Below are positions 14,701 through 30,469 of a DNA stretch of 64,000 nt, piece after piece. The position numbers were made by a program, and so were the translations under genes. The stretch is from Pogonophryne albipinna (taxonomy: Eukaryota; Chordata; Actinopteri; Perciformes; Artedidraconidae), in NCBI GenBank assembly GCA_028583405.1, contig CM053243.1, positions 19,137,550 to 19,201,549 of the forward strand, given 5' to 3'. The notes below the pieces were generated by a model. The model ran no database searches. It worked only from the letters and a program-made list of their open reading frames with translations, and was not told the origin of the DNA. Every line of letters begins with the position of its first letter. The stretch's first letter is position 1.

Positions 14701-17700
14701 CGATTAATGATGATAACCGTTATCATTTCAGGGTTGCTCTGGAGCAAATGGCCTGAGGGGGGAGGACCAAACTTCAACATCTGGGTCTGAAAAGTGAAGC
14801 CAATGCAGAAGTGCCATAAACATGGATGTGTTGTAATGGCTAGCCAGAGAGACCTATACTGGATGCAAAAATAAGTCTAATTGTATAAAAGTCAATGAGA
14901 AAATGACTCTACTTCTTAATGAATATATTCAAAATCACTTGTCTCAAGTTTTCTTAAATTAGGCATGATGTTCATTTTGTAAATGATGGGCCAATTTAGA
15001 GTAAAATTGACGATAAAGCAGCATACTCTGCTTCCTTGTGATTGACAGGTCGCTACCTCTGTACTTCAACCACAGCGTGCTTTAAGGGTTATCAAAGTTT
15101 ATAGCAACGATTGGTCGCCTTATCATGTTTTGTTCATCGTTACAGGTGTACTCATCTCTAACCATTTGTTAGTACTTCCAAAATGGCTACAGCCCAAATG
15201 CCAAACGGCTTCAAAATGGTAGTCCACAAACCAATCGGTGGCATCACAGTGGTGGTTATTTTTTTAGCTAAATAAATCAACATTTCCAACAATATTACAA
15301 TCCTTTAGCTACATTCAACCCATATGGTGTTTCATGAGCAGATTATATTGCTTTAGTCTTTTAGTCATGAATTGAAAAGCTTGTTCGAGAAGTAATCTAG
15401 GCCATAGGCAGTAGTGTTCGTTGGCCAACTGTGAGAACAGTGGGAGGGGACGGGCACACTGATGCCAGCAGCACAGAGCAGGAATATTGGATTCTGGCCA
15501 CAAAGAGTTTTGGTGGCTGTGTTGCCATGATTTAGATTTGTGGCTATAGCAGTATTATTCACTGTGAAATGATTATGTAGATTAGCTTGTTTGGTCATTT
15601 ATTTATCTCTTCCCTTGACTGGAAATCTATGCAATGCTGTTCAGGGTGAGGGATTAACACTTTTTGACTCTCCCTTCCAATATAAATTAAAGCGAAAGCA
15701 TTTCAATCAGGAGAGACTTCATTTTGTTTAAAGAACATTTATTGACACGTCATATGATAAATGTTAAGTCTTTGGCGATTAGACCCCGATCTTGAAATCG
15801 TATATATCTAAAGGGGGAAATGCAGGCGTGAGCATATAGGGAATCCCCCGGGGGCTAGACACTGGTGATGATGCTGAAGATCTGGATTTGATGAGGAGAT
15901 GGGATGAAGAGGAGGTGTGATGAGGTCTTGGATTAACTTTCCTGGCACTGGATATGATGAAAGGAGGTGGATGGGGAGGAAGCGGGGAGCAGCATGACAA
16001 CCTGAAATCACAGCTGACTGCGGGAGAGAGGAGAACCATTTTAAAGTTTGGCTGCAGCACGGTGATTGGCTGCTGGAGAATGAGGTGAATGTAATAGGTT
16101 AAAGACAACGCCCGTGATGAGCTGATTATAAGCAGCTGCGGACTGAATGTATACCAGTCTTCCTGAAAGAACTTGCGCTGAGCTTCATTTGGATCACTTT
16201 TTATGTTTGCAGTTTCACAACTTGTGTAAATGAATGGCTTTAGCCATGTTAGCAGCGTAGGAAGTCGAACTGTCGGCCGCTTTAGTCCAGACGAATATGT
16301 AATCGATTGGAATTCAATTGTGTACACACATTCATGGCGCCCAGGTGATAAATCCAACTAACCCTTTTTTTTTTCTTCTGTCGCGCCTCTATAAAGTTGT
16401 TTGTGTTTTTCTTTTTATTCGTGTTTTTCTATTGAAATGTTGGCCATTCATGTGTCTACACAAAATGATGTTGCCCTCAGGTTAATAGGTACAACATTTT
16501 GTGACCCTTCTGATATTTCATCTATTGCTATAATGAGGTTAAAATGTGTTTAGCAAAGATGTGCATGCATGTATCATGTGAGACTAAGATGGTGATCGTT
16601 GGTCTACAAACATTATACCTGTTAACATCAGCATGTAAGCAGTTTCATTATGAGCATGATGCATTAGCATTTAGCTAAATGCACCAGGATGTAATATACA
16701 GCTTCACAGAGCTGCTAAAATGGCCGCACACTCACAGTCTTGTTCTGTGTCTATGAGACTGGACAGGTTCTCACGTTAAATCAACTGGATGTGTCCATAG
16801 ACCTAAAACAACCACTGAGAGTCAAATTTAGTTCCATGTAATCTCAGGCTATATCAGGCTGCTACCTCAGGTGTGCCCCATTTACGGTTAGTCATTGCGT
16901 GTGCTTGTTGTATGTATGACTAACCTCATTAATGCATGGCCGCATGCTGAATAATTACATGGTGGAATGGACAAATAACGTTTGGGGGTTTGGGTCTAGG
17001 CAGAGACGGTCGGAGGGAGCACAGGCAGAGAGCTGGATTAACTGTGTTGGGGATATAATATCTAATGCCCTACATTGCAATATATATACACCTGTATACC
17101 TTATGCTATAATGAGAAAAGCAAAGGGCCAGGGAGCTTCCGGGAATTAATAAATATCCAACCCAGTCTCACGGCATTTCGTGTTCACCAACACGATTTTT
17201 AATCTATTGATTCGTGTTCACCAACACGATTTCCCCCTTTTTTTCGTGTTGCACAGCACGATTTTAAAAGCAATGTATTTCTACTGGTAATGTGTTTCAT
17301 GCCTGCAGCACGTCTTTTTCTCCGGTCGGGTCGAGGAAGACCGGAAGCTGTGTGGTTCATAAAAACATGTTCTTACTCAATATCAAGCCACAATTATTGC
17401 TTTTATTTTAAATCGTATAATTTCGGACTTTTGTTGCCGTCTGTGTGGAAAATTAATGGGGCTCAGAGCCTCAGAATACTGAAATCTGTATTTTTTAAAT
17501 ATTTTTTCCTTCTAATTTGTTATTCTTTTCAAAAGAATTTGTTATTTACTCACCAATAACACACAATTATCCTTGCTTTTATTTATTGGTTTAATTCCAT
17601 AATCTCGGGCTTTTTTGGCGTCCGTCAGAAACTGAATTTCAAAATAAAAATAACCGGAAACAGACGTAGGCATTTCGAGCGATTACCCAAGATCCTCAGC

Positions 17701-20700
17701 TGTGGTTTAAGCTTGCTGATTGGATGTTTTAGCCGCAATGCATGCTGGGATTTGGTGTTTATATTATATGAAATCCGGAAAACATTTTAAAGGTCCCATG
17801 TCATGGCCATTTCCACTGATCATAATTCCATTGTTGAGGTCTACTAGAATAGATTTATACTGTGCAATTTTCCAAACTCACATTGGTTTCGCATACAGCA
17901 TCTCTGTAAAGTACGTGTATTCAGCAGTGTTCACTCTCTCCACTAAACGGCTCGTTGCAGCTCTTGCCCCCCCCCTCCCTGTGAGCCCAGTGTGCTCCGA
18001 TTGGTCGGGGCCAGTCGGGACATTGTGAATCACGCTGAGCTCCGTGGAGATGTGGTTTCCTTGTTTAGCGACAGCGAAACACAGCCAAACTCATCCTGAG
18101 CACACACAAAGTCACAGCCGAAGTAAAAACAATAAGTGTGGCTTGATATTGAGTAAGAAAAAGGTTGATAAACGCTGTGAGAATGGGTCTGCAGAGAGAA
18201 TTTCGCCGCGATCCCAACTGTCTGTTATCAGCCTGCAGCCAGGGAGGAGAGATCAGCAGAGCTGCATGCACTGAGTGTGTGAGGAAGTCCATGGATTGGT
18301 CAATTTGGACCAATCAGCGGGGGCTTAACGTAACGGCTCCGCGGACGTAACGTAACGGCTCCACGGATTGGTCCATTTCGTTCCGGGGACGACATGACAT
18401 CATGATGTACCCGGAAGAATCAAATGGACAATGACGTATCTCCAACGAGGCGTTTTGGGGAGGTATTTTCTGTTTTAGAGTTTTACTCGCTACATGGTGT
18501 ACTTTGAGGGTTTTGACTCTGCACACCATTTACATGCATAAAAACCTTCATAACACACAAGGGGACGGGTAATAACCGGAAAAGCATGACATGTCACCTT
18601 TATAAGAATAAAATAATACTTAATTCCGAGTGCTCTTGCTTTTCTCTTTGAAAGTCATCACATAACGGCATTGTAATACACGGTTCGTCTGCATTACATA
18701 TTACAGATCTGCCGTAGTTCTTTATTTATAGAGCCCTGATGAGAAGACCTTTGGAAAAACTGGAAGTAATGCCGCCGAAACTGAATACTTGACGTGGATC
18801 ATAAATATATCAACAATTAAACAGCATCTTCAATTTCTCGTCACACAATACGTCTCCTTGCAGTATCAACACTAATTCGGCTGACTTTTACATTTGATCT
18901 AATTCATAGATAGGTTATATTTACACCATAACGGTGCACAGCTGATATAAAAGGACTTTTTAAAGATATTACTGATTTTCTTTGAATGTAAGAATGTAAA
19001 TACTGAGTCTGAAATAGTATAGCAATATGCTGTAAAATTATGTGAAAGCATGAATAAAACTACACATCTTCAAATGTTGTACATACATAAGTGTCCTACA
19101 CTAATAATACAAAGTTATTATGGCTGTGTGTATCTAGTGGTTAAAGCACGTTATTGAATTATTGTTTTTATGTGTTATATTTGATTAAAAAAATATTAAG
19201 AGTACATACTTTCATCGGGGGAAAGTATACGGTCTGTGATAGAAATATAGAATGTAAGAAATCAAGAAGCTACTATAAGTGATCTTTACAATAAAACAGT
19301 TTAGTGCAGAATGCAAAGATATTAATAGGAGGAGGTGCAAAACAGAAAAACGAATTAACCTTTATTTAAACATTAAATAACAGATTAAGGTCTTCTTTTA
19401 AATAAGAAAAAAACTTTGGAGGTATCTATCTACAGATAAATATTAAGCCTGACAAAGTACTTAACGTATAATATATTGCTTTCCTGCAATGTTAACTATG
19501 TTGAAGCACTTATTTTAACTGATATTATACATATGAATTATACTCTTATGTATGTAGATAGAATAAGAAATGTGCAGAATATGACAGTTTAATGGTGGAG
19601 GTATACACACATATTGATAGATGTCTTGTAATGCACTGTTGAGGAACCAGTTGTGTATATGATATGTCAATAAACCTTTGAAAATCTTGAAATCTTGAAA
19701 GGGATGTGCAAAATAGCCATAATATACAGTCTTTAATTAACTATTAGTAGAGAATAACGAGTAATGAATATACTTTATTACTCGTTTCCATTCATGTCAA
19801 TTAAAGATACATGTTTAGTCTTCTCAAGCACCAACTATCAAATATCTCTCCTGATTGTTGGCACTTGACAATCACCTTCCCTGAATTTTACTCACTTGTA
19901 ACTAAAGTCTGATTTAAGGGTTGTTTATATTTCACATCATTAATCAGAATCTGCAAAGTAACTCAAATAAGTGTAGTGGAGTAAAAATACCAGGTTAACC
20001 TCTGAATTGTAGTGGAGTAGAATTACAAAGTAACAATGAGCTGTCATGTGGGTATATATTAATGCTGCGCATTATGGACACAAGCAATTTTCAACCATTT
20101 ATTAATTATATGTTTTAGATTTGATAACACCAATGTGTTTAATACTGGCAACTTCTAATTGTGGGAAAAACGAAAACGTTCAGTCGAGACGTCCCATAGA
20201 ACATTTGCGAAACACAATAGCCAGCATGTGTAGTTCTGGGGGGGCGTTCGATTCCAGTTTTGGATAGTCTGGCGTGGTTTTGTTCCATTTCAAACAGCTG
20301 TTTGGCGCTCAGCGTAACCTTGGCGCACTGCCACTCCAACATCCAATCCAAGAGCTTGAAGATTAATCACGGGGACTGTAGTCCTAAACGATAGCTGGGG
20401 ATTATGGGTAGTGTAGTGTCTTCGGCCATCCTAAACTCAGAAATGTTGACAATCGCAATGATGCTCGAAATGTCCCTAAAAGGCCTACGTCTGTTTCCGG
20501 TTATTTTTATTTTGAAATTCAGTTCCTGACGGACGCCAAAAAAGCCCGAGATTATGGAATTAAACCAATAAATAAAAGCAAGGATAATTGTGTGTTATTG
20601 GTGAGTAAATAACAGTGTGTTATTTTGAAAAGAATAACAAATTAGAAGGAAAAACATATTTAAAAATACAGATTTCAGTATCCTGAGGCTCTGAGCCCCA

Positions 20701-22382
20701 TTTATTTTCCTCACAGACGGAAACAAAAGTCCAAAATTATACGATTTAAAATAAAAGCAATAATTGTGGCTTGATATTGAGTAAGAACATGTTTTTATGA
20801 ACCACACAGCTTCTGGTCTTCCACGACCCGACCGGAGAAAAAGACGTGCTGCAGGCACGAAACACATTACCAGTAGAAATACATCGCTTTTAAAATCGTG
20901 CTGTGCAACACGAAAAAAAGGGGAAAATCGTGTTGGTGAACACGAATCAATAGATTAAAAATTGTGTTGGTGAACACGAAATGCCAAGAGACTGGGTTGA
21001 AATATCAGTACTATTTACAGTGGAGCTGGACATGTGTGTGTTAGGGTGGTCCTTCGTGAGAGGTACATTTTTTGAATTCATTTATTTTAAGCTCCAACCA
21101 CCGGAATTCGTTATACTAGTCAAAAAAACTCTCCTGGTGAATTCTATTCAAATTCCAAGAACATTTACCCTTCCCTCATCAACCTTGAACTTTAACCTCA
21201 CGTAGGGTGGTCCTTAAAATTGAAAGTCGGAAAGTCTAAGCTCCAACCCCTAGAATGCATTCTATTAGTCAAGAAAACTCTCCAGGTGAATTTTTTCAAT
21301 AGAATGAATTCTGGGGGTTGGAGCTTAGACTTTCCGACTTTCAATTTTAAGGAGTGTGTGTCACAGTTATACAGAATAATAAAGCGATTGTTGATTTGGC
21401 ATCAATATTATCACATCTGTTAATATTAAATTCCTATTTTTGTTTGCACTGCTAACCTATTTTGTTTTCTGGTGCCCGGTTACGCACAGCATTTTAATAT
21501 TATTTATTATGCTTACCCCAGTTGCTTTAATGATAGCATATCTCCTCTCCATATCTACTGTACATTGTCAGCAAATCGGCTTTTGTGCCTCTTTTGGTAA
21601 AGCTATTCAAATTGTATTCATTTAATTTTTACACCGGTGGAAGCAGAACCCAAAAAAACCTGTTTTCAGGAGCCCAATGAGTATTAACAATTGCAATGTT
21701 GATGTCTTCTTCTCGTTTTTTAAGGACCTTGCTTATCGTTTCCAGGTCTCTTGCTTTATGGTCGACAATGTGTGGGCTTTCAGAGGAAATGGAGAGAAAA
21801 AAACCTGAATACTCTGTACCTTATGCTCATTAGAAGACCTCAAGCACACAAATCTGCAGCCAGAGAAGAGATGTGATTCAAGGAAAGAGTTGGAGGTAAG
21901 AGTAATGAAGGCATAATTGAATTTACACAAGCCCACACACTGTCGCCTCTCCCACTGCCCTCCATTCCCTTCACCAGCTATCTAAGCACACAGTTAATGC
22001 AAGTGTAGCTCCCCGGCGCTGTATTGAATTGCCAGCAATACACAGTAATCAGCTCCAGTCATATGTGTGCACTACATCAACAGAGAGATTAAAACATTGA
22101 CGGATGGAGACAGCACCTCTGGCTAAAATCAATAGATGCTTACATACACAGCTGGTATGAAGCTAATAACGAATAATACTACATTGATCGCCACGCTGAG
22201 GTGCAGTCCTTGAGTTACAGATAAAGGGCTGCAGCAAATAATAGAGTGCATGATTACCTCAGTGTGTGGTGGCAGGGGTGTGTGTTTGTGTGTGTGTGTT
22301 ACTCACCCATAAGTGGTGTTGCTGGCTCTCTTACTGGCTGCCCTGGAGCGGCTGGACTTCAACTCTCCACTCATGCTTATGT
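126..22382 (-). CDS. hnrnpc: hnRNP C-like (hnRNPC/RALY family) gene, two internal coding exons
   Basis: Partial split gene; coding exons are 22307-22382 and 126-176, read right to left. Joining them restores a codon (GG|A) and gives ...TTYG|SEFDLDYDSYHEDYYDR. Family knowledge: hnRNP C has a tyrosine/aspartate-rich FDLDYD...DYYDR segment right after the RRM and its basic linker. hnRNP C is a nuclear pre-mRNA-binding protein that packages poly-U-rich nascent transcripts and acts in splicing. The first exon opens in a split codon that, with a preceding G, reads DISMSGELK, matching the end of the family RRM (DIN.(A/S)(A/G)E.K). RRM exons should lie to the right and the basic leucine-zipper-like exons left of base 1; I recognise neither here. 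The intron between the two exons is about 22.1 kb. RALY/RALYL paralogues have FDYDYYRDDFY at this place, so hnRNP C is the better match, but a lineage-specific paralogue is possible. Confidence 0.8.
177..1480. other. intron sequence of the hnRNP C-like gene, nothing recognised
   Basis: No exon, repeat family or structured element is recognisable here. Short open frames on both strands lack splice context or family motifs. Confidence 0.5.
1481..1650 (-). repeat. tRNA-derived SINE, degenerate copy
   Basis: Read on the minus strand, a tRNA-like head with a B-box (GGTTCAAACCC) is followed by the body CTTCACCCCAAATTGCTCC and the tail TCGCTTTGGATAAAAGCGTC then ATGTAATGTAA. The same body and tail are in the fuller copy at 54762-54965. 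The A-box end is degenerate. This is a very common teleost SINE layout (tRNA head, core, ATGTA-rich tail). Confidence 0.75.
1651..2310. other. AT-rich intron sequence, nothing recognised
   Basis: No coding, RNA or mobile-element signature seen. Confidence 0.4.
2311..2354. repeat. (AG)n microsatellite
   Basis: Uninterrupted AG dinucleotide run of about 44 bp. Confidence 0.98.
2477..2563. repeat. (TG)n microsatellite
   Basis: Uninterrupted TG run of about 87 bp. Apparent Cys-Val reading frames over it are artefacts of the repeat. Confidence 0.98.
2691..2742. repeat. (TG)n microsatellite
   Basis: Second uninterrupted TG run, about 52 bp, only ~130 bp after the previous one. Confidence 0.98.
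2743..3887. other. AT-rich intron sequence, nothing recognised
   Basis: No gene or named repeat seen. Confidence 0.4.
3888..4115 (+). mobile_element. degenerate L2-type LINE reverse-transcriptase fragment
   Basis: The first frame reads KLIHAFVSSRLDFCNSL, and after frame breaks the segment ends with a degraded LPVEFRVKYTTL. The intact counterparts are at 46212-46420 of this window (KLVHAFIFSRLDYCNSVF ... HWLPVCERIDFKILL). It therefore corresponds to the region downstream of the RT catalytic motifs in an L2 LINE. It is short and frameshifted, with no tail or TSD visible: an old relic inside the intron. Confidence 0.75.
4116..8200. other. long non-coding intron stretch, nothing recognised
   Basis: AT-rich to moderate composition with small purine-rich tracts (for example near 6900-7000 and 7440-7480). 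I see no exon with family motifs, RNA gene or mobile element. Confidence 0.35.
8205..8620. promoter_or_regulatory. possible conserved non-coding element (unverified)
   Basis: A higher-complexity stretch with repeated homeodomain-core words: ATTAATTGG, GCTAATTAGC, GAGTAATTAATCC and GAATTAAAA. It has no open frame and no repeat signature, and it stands out from the AT-rich intron around it. This is the texture of vertebrate enhancers in long introns, but the call is only a visual inference; alignment to other fish genomes is needed. Confidence 0.25.
8621..11026. other. intron sequence, nothing recognised
   Basis: Contains scattered short TG tracts (around 9336-9365 and 10889-10935) but no gene or named element. 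Confidence 0.35.
11027..11073. repeat. imperfect (TG)n microsatellite
   Basis: TG run of about 47 bp interrupted by CG and CA units. Confidence 0.9.
11074..14764. other. intron sequence, nothing recognised apart from a short direct repeat
   Basis: At 11223-11292 the word GATCAATTTGAGATTGATT recurs as GATCAATTTGAGATGGATT 48 bp later. Otherwise no exon, RNA gene or mobile element is recognised. Confidence 0.35.
14765..15265. repeat. degenerate copy of a widespread teleost interspersed repeat
   Basis: The order of phrases matches a repeat I know as very common in percomorph genomes: CATCTGGGTCTGAAAAGTGA, then AAAGTCAATGAGAAAATGAC, GATAAAGCAGC, TTGTGATTGACAGGTCGCTA and ACCAATCGGTGG. The formal family name is not certain. 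A related end fragment (TATCCAGTTCTTATTATACA) lies near 33369. No TSD was identified. Confidence 0.55.
15779..16357 (-). other. 192-codon open frame of unknown nature
   Basis: One of the longest open frames in the window after the LINE. It begins MDLSPGRHECVYTIEFQS; the C-terminal half is Pro/Ser/His-rich (SPLPPHPPPF). I recognise no domain, signal peptide or membrane segment. Downstream on the same strand an AATAAA lies at about 15737-15742, so a short polyadenylated unit or a retroposed copy is conceivable. It lies in sense orientation inside the hnRNP C-like intron, without obvious splice signals tying it to that gene. A chance frame or an unclassified repeat is equally possible. Confidence 0.25.
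16358..17157. other. intron sequence, nothing recognised
   Basis: No gene or repeat family seen. Ends with AAATATC (17151-17157), the left target duplication of the element that follows. Confidence 0.4.
17158..20999. mobile_element. 3.84 kb transposon-like element with long inverted arms
   Basis: The two ends are inverted copies of one another: 17158-17690 and 20470-20999 match over roughly 530 bp, with weaker similarity continuing inward to about 17728 and 20328. The outermost bases are CAACCCAGTCTC... on each strand. The element is flanked by the 7 bp direct repeat AAATATC (17151-17157 and 21000-21006), read as its target duplication. Each arm opens with three tandem mini-hairpins (CGTGTTCACCAACACG twice, then CGTGTTGCACAGCACG). 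No transposase frame is seen in the interior, so it is probably non-autonomous; superfamily unknown. A TTAA-type element sits inside (17791-18599). A truncated third copy of the arm is at 29122-29281. Confidence 0.8.
17791..18599. mobile_element. TTAA-target non-autonomous DNA transposon, nested
   Basis: Begins AGGTCCCATGTCATGG after TTAA (17787-17790) and ends with CATGACATGTCACCT before TTAT (18600-18603), a one-base decay of TTAA. The termini are inverted repeats of each other. Interior has no coding frame of note. TTAA duplication fits piggyBac- or Kolobok-type elements; terminal sequence resembles the other TTAA elements of this window. Confidence 0.7.
21041..21353. repeat. two diverged ~160 bp repeat units, the second forming a long hairpin
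   Basis: Both units open with TAGGGTGGTCCTT (at about 21042 and 21203) and share AAGCTCCAACC.C..GAAT and TAGTCAA.AAAACTCTCC.GGTGAATT in the same order. In the second unit 21211-21266 and 21298-21353 are near-perfect inverted copies (about 56 bp arms, 31 bp loop). Probably a fragment of a foldback or MITE-type repeat. Confidence 0.75.
21354..22306. other. intron sequence next to the hnRNP C-like exon
   Basis: No repeat recognised. The stretch 21950-22260 is of higher complexity and could include conserved intronic splicing or enhancer sequence next to the exon, but nothing specific can be shown. Confidence 0.35.
22307..22382 (-). CDS. hnrnpc: hnRNP C-like exon, RRM end and basic linker
   Basis: A 76 bp exon on the minus strand. 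The acceptor follows a strong pyrimidine tract (CTTTCTCTTCCATGCAG) and the donor is GG|GTGAGT. It holds two bases of a split codon, 24 codons and two trailing bases. The peptide runs ISMSGELKSSRSR then AASKRASNTTYG: a short acidic/hydrophobic RRM end followed by an Arg/Lys/Ser-rich linker, as in hnRNP C and RALY. The trailing GG joins the A of the exon at 126-176 to make glycine. The preceding exon should end in phase 1 with the G of an Asp codon; I searched by eye to the right for an RNP1-like KGYAFVQ coding stretch and found none. Confidence 0.78.

Positions 22383-27948
<5,566 letters not shown>

Positions 27949-28024
<76 letters not shown>
27949..28024. repeat. (GT)n microsatellite
   Basis: Uninterrupted GT run of about 76 bp. 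Confidence 0.98.
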
Positions 28025-28025
<1 letters not shown>

Positions 28026-29121
28026 TTAATAAACATGACAAAGAGAAGGAACCTGAAGACAAAGCTGTGCACTTAACCTTCACTGTGTTCAGAATACACT
28101 CATATAAGTGAACACACATTTGGTGAAATGGAGGAATAAATTGATTTGCAGTGTTTTTAGAGGACCATTTGGATTTGAATTTTTGGAAATAAAGGCATAC
28201 ACACTGAGTACATTAACACACATCCAATGTGATTATGTAAAACAGGAGGAAAAGGGATTATCGCCAAGTACAACAATCGCTGTCTCCCTGCAGGAAATCT
28301 GCTGAACTAATAAGCAATTATGAGTTGAAAATACTCAGACAAACTTAATCTCCCAGCTAAACCTCAACCATGAGCTATATGTAAACCAATTCATGCTTTT
28401 AATACATCTCCAGCAGTATCATTTTAACAACATGGCAAGGTTATTTCCATCACTGATAGTGTGATAATATGAATACCACACCTGAAAACACAGCAGCTGA
28501 ATCACTTTAAACATATTGCAAAGTGTGCATGCTGTCTAATCATTGTTCCACTTTTGAGAGAATACACCTGAGGGTATTTAATCTTTCGGGGCTCCTGAGG
28601 AGAGGCTTTCATATAGGTTTAATTGGCTTCTTTAGCAACCAGCACAGAGTAAGACTGGCTGTAAGCCAAACTTCAATCTTGGTCAACTCTAAAATGATTA
28701 TTACCTTTTTTCACACTACACTTAACCCAGGAGCAATTGCATTATTAAACTGTTAACCCTTGGATAACTGTGCTCTCGGTCTTGTAACAAGGAGCTAAAT
28801 TAGCCCATGGGCCATTGATCTATGAGTTGCAATAACACTGTGTCAGAAAAAGATGTCATGGTAAGGGTACGGTTTCTGTTTCATCATAAAATGAAAAGAC
28901 ATCAGGGATCTTAGTGCTGGTGATTCAGCAATTGTTTTTAAATATGCTTTTATATGTGTTACCATGTCAGTCAAAACCAAATCAAAATAGTTTAACCCAT
29001 ATTAACACAACGCTATAAGTGCATAACGCTATAAGTGCATAATGAAAACATGACATGTTTGCAAAAAGATGAATTATTGTTGCTTTTCAAAGACATGAAA
29101 GAGGATGTTTGGGTGGTGATA
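28025..29121. other. non-coding stretch, nothing recognised
   Basis: Only a 17 bp tandem duplication (ACGCTATAAGTGCATA twice, 29010-29042) stands out. Confidence 0.4.
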
Positions 29122-29281
29122 CAACCCAGTCTCATGGCATTTCGTGTTCACCAACACGATTTTTTATCTATTGATTCGTGTTCACCAACACGATTTTCCC
29201 CTTTTTTTCGTGTTGCACAGCACGATTTTAAAAGCAATGTATTTATTTCTACTGGTAATGTGTTTCGTTCCTGCAGCACGT
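29122..29281 (+). mobile_element. truncated arm of the 17158-20999 element family
   Basis: Begins CAACCCAGTCTCATGG and follows the left arm at 17158 closely, including the three mini-hairpins, up to GCAGCACGTCTT. It stops exactly where the 84 bp unit starting CTTCTGTTAGACAGC begins (29282). No partner arm is found downstream. Confidence 0.8.
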
Positions 29282-29365
29282 CTTCTGTTAGACAGCTATC
29301 ATACTGAATACATATTTACTGTGAATGTATGCAAAAATGTATAGCATATGGCTGTCTAACAGAAG
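29282..29365 (+). mobile_element. 84 bp palindrome-ended unit, copy 1
   Basis: The unit starts CTTCTGTTAGACAGC and ends with its exact inverse GCTGTCTAACAGAAG; the interior is AT-rich and non-palindromic. Copy 2 (32028-32111) carries the same interior in the opposite orientation, differing at two of 84 positions, while the sequence following each copy (GTTAAAT.CAT..CTCAC...) is in the same orientation. Confidence 0.85.
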
Positions 29366-29848
29366 TTAAATTCATTCCTCACTTATTCTGACAATGTACT
29401 TAACCCCAAATAAAAGAACCCAATAAAAAGAGTTGTTAAATAATAGTGAAGTCACGTTGTAATAAAAATAACTCATCTCTCTCGAGTTTTCTTTTGCTAA
29501 AAGCCACTGTGTCAAGTGTCCATCTTGGGTTGCCGTCCGGAGTTGTCCAATATGGCGGATCATCTCGCACATGCGCAGTACCGATCGGGCAGCATTTCGC
29601 ATTTCGCTTCCGCAGCCCGTGGAGAGTGGCCCTTTCTCATTTCATCAAATCCCCCTCCTCGACTCCTCGACTCCTCGGTCCTCCGGTAGTGACCCGGAAA
29701 TGAATTTCAGCGCGCCATGTTGAAGGACATCTAATTTCTCTAAATGCACTTCGAGGACCGAGGATCGAGCGTCGAGGAGGCTCTCTGGAGGAGCTATAAC
29801 CGAGGATACACTGATGGGTCCTCCACAGAGGCTTCTCAATTCTTAAAT

Positions 29849-29887
29849 TTCCCCTCCTCGACTCCCCTCCTCGACTCCCCTCCTCGA
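29849..29887. repeat. 14 bp tandem repeat, CCCCTCCTCGACTC units
   Basis: About three head-to-tail units, inversely matched in the right arm at about 31909-31935. Confidence 0.85.
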
Positions 29888-30380
29888 GACTTAGTCCCGC
29901 CCACAGGAGATGCGAGCGGAGGACCGAGGAGGGGAAGCAACAGACGTTTAAAGAAATGAGAACTCCTCTCCTCTGAGCGGTCATATTAAAGCGACGTCCG
30001 TTCATTATTACGTGGCAACAGCTGCATCAGCTGTCGAGTGTTTTGTCATAGCGCTGTATTTTATAATCTCTGTTACATCAGCTGAACATTATTCCCCCAC
30101 ATATTTACTTTGAATTCATTGAGAGTGCGGTATAATGAGACAATAACAGGCTACAGATGCGGACACACACACACACAAATATATTTATATAAATATATAC
30201 AATTTAAAGTATGAGAGCACTCTCATAATAACGTAACACAATCAGAGACTGGATATATATCCTCTCTCTGGTCGCTGAAATGGGGAATTGAAATTACGGG
30301 CCGAAAGTTGTATTTACAAGTATTAAAAGTAAGCAGAGGACACCAAACCAACTGAGACCCGTCTGTCCGCCGCATCTACG

Positions 30381-30469
30381 CACTGTACAACACACACCTA
30401 CACACTGTACCACACACACACCTACACACTGTACCGCACACACACCTACACACTGTACCACACACACCT
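30381..30469. repeat. ~25 bp minisatellite, about 4 units
   Basis: Units of the form CACTGTACCACACACACCTA repeat head to tail. The matching place in the right arm (about 31340-31380) has a single unit, so the array expanded or contracted after the arms formed. Confidence 0.8.
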
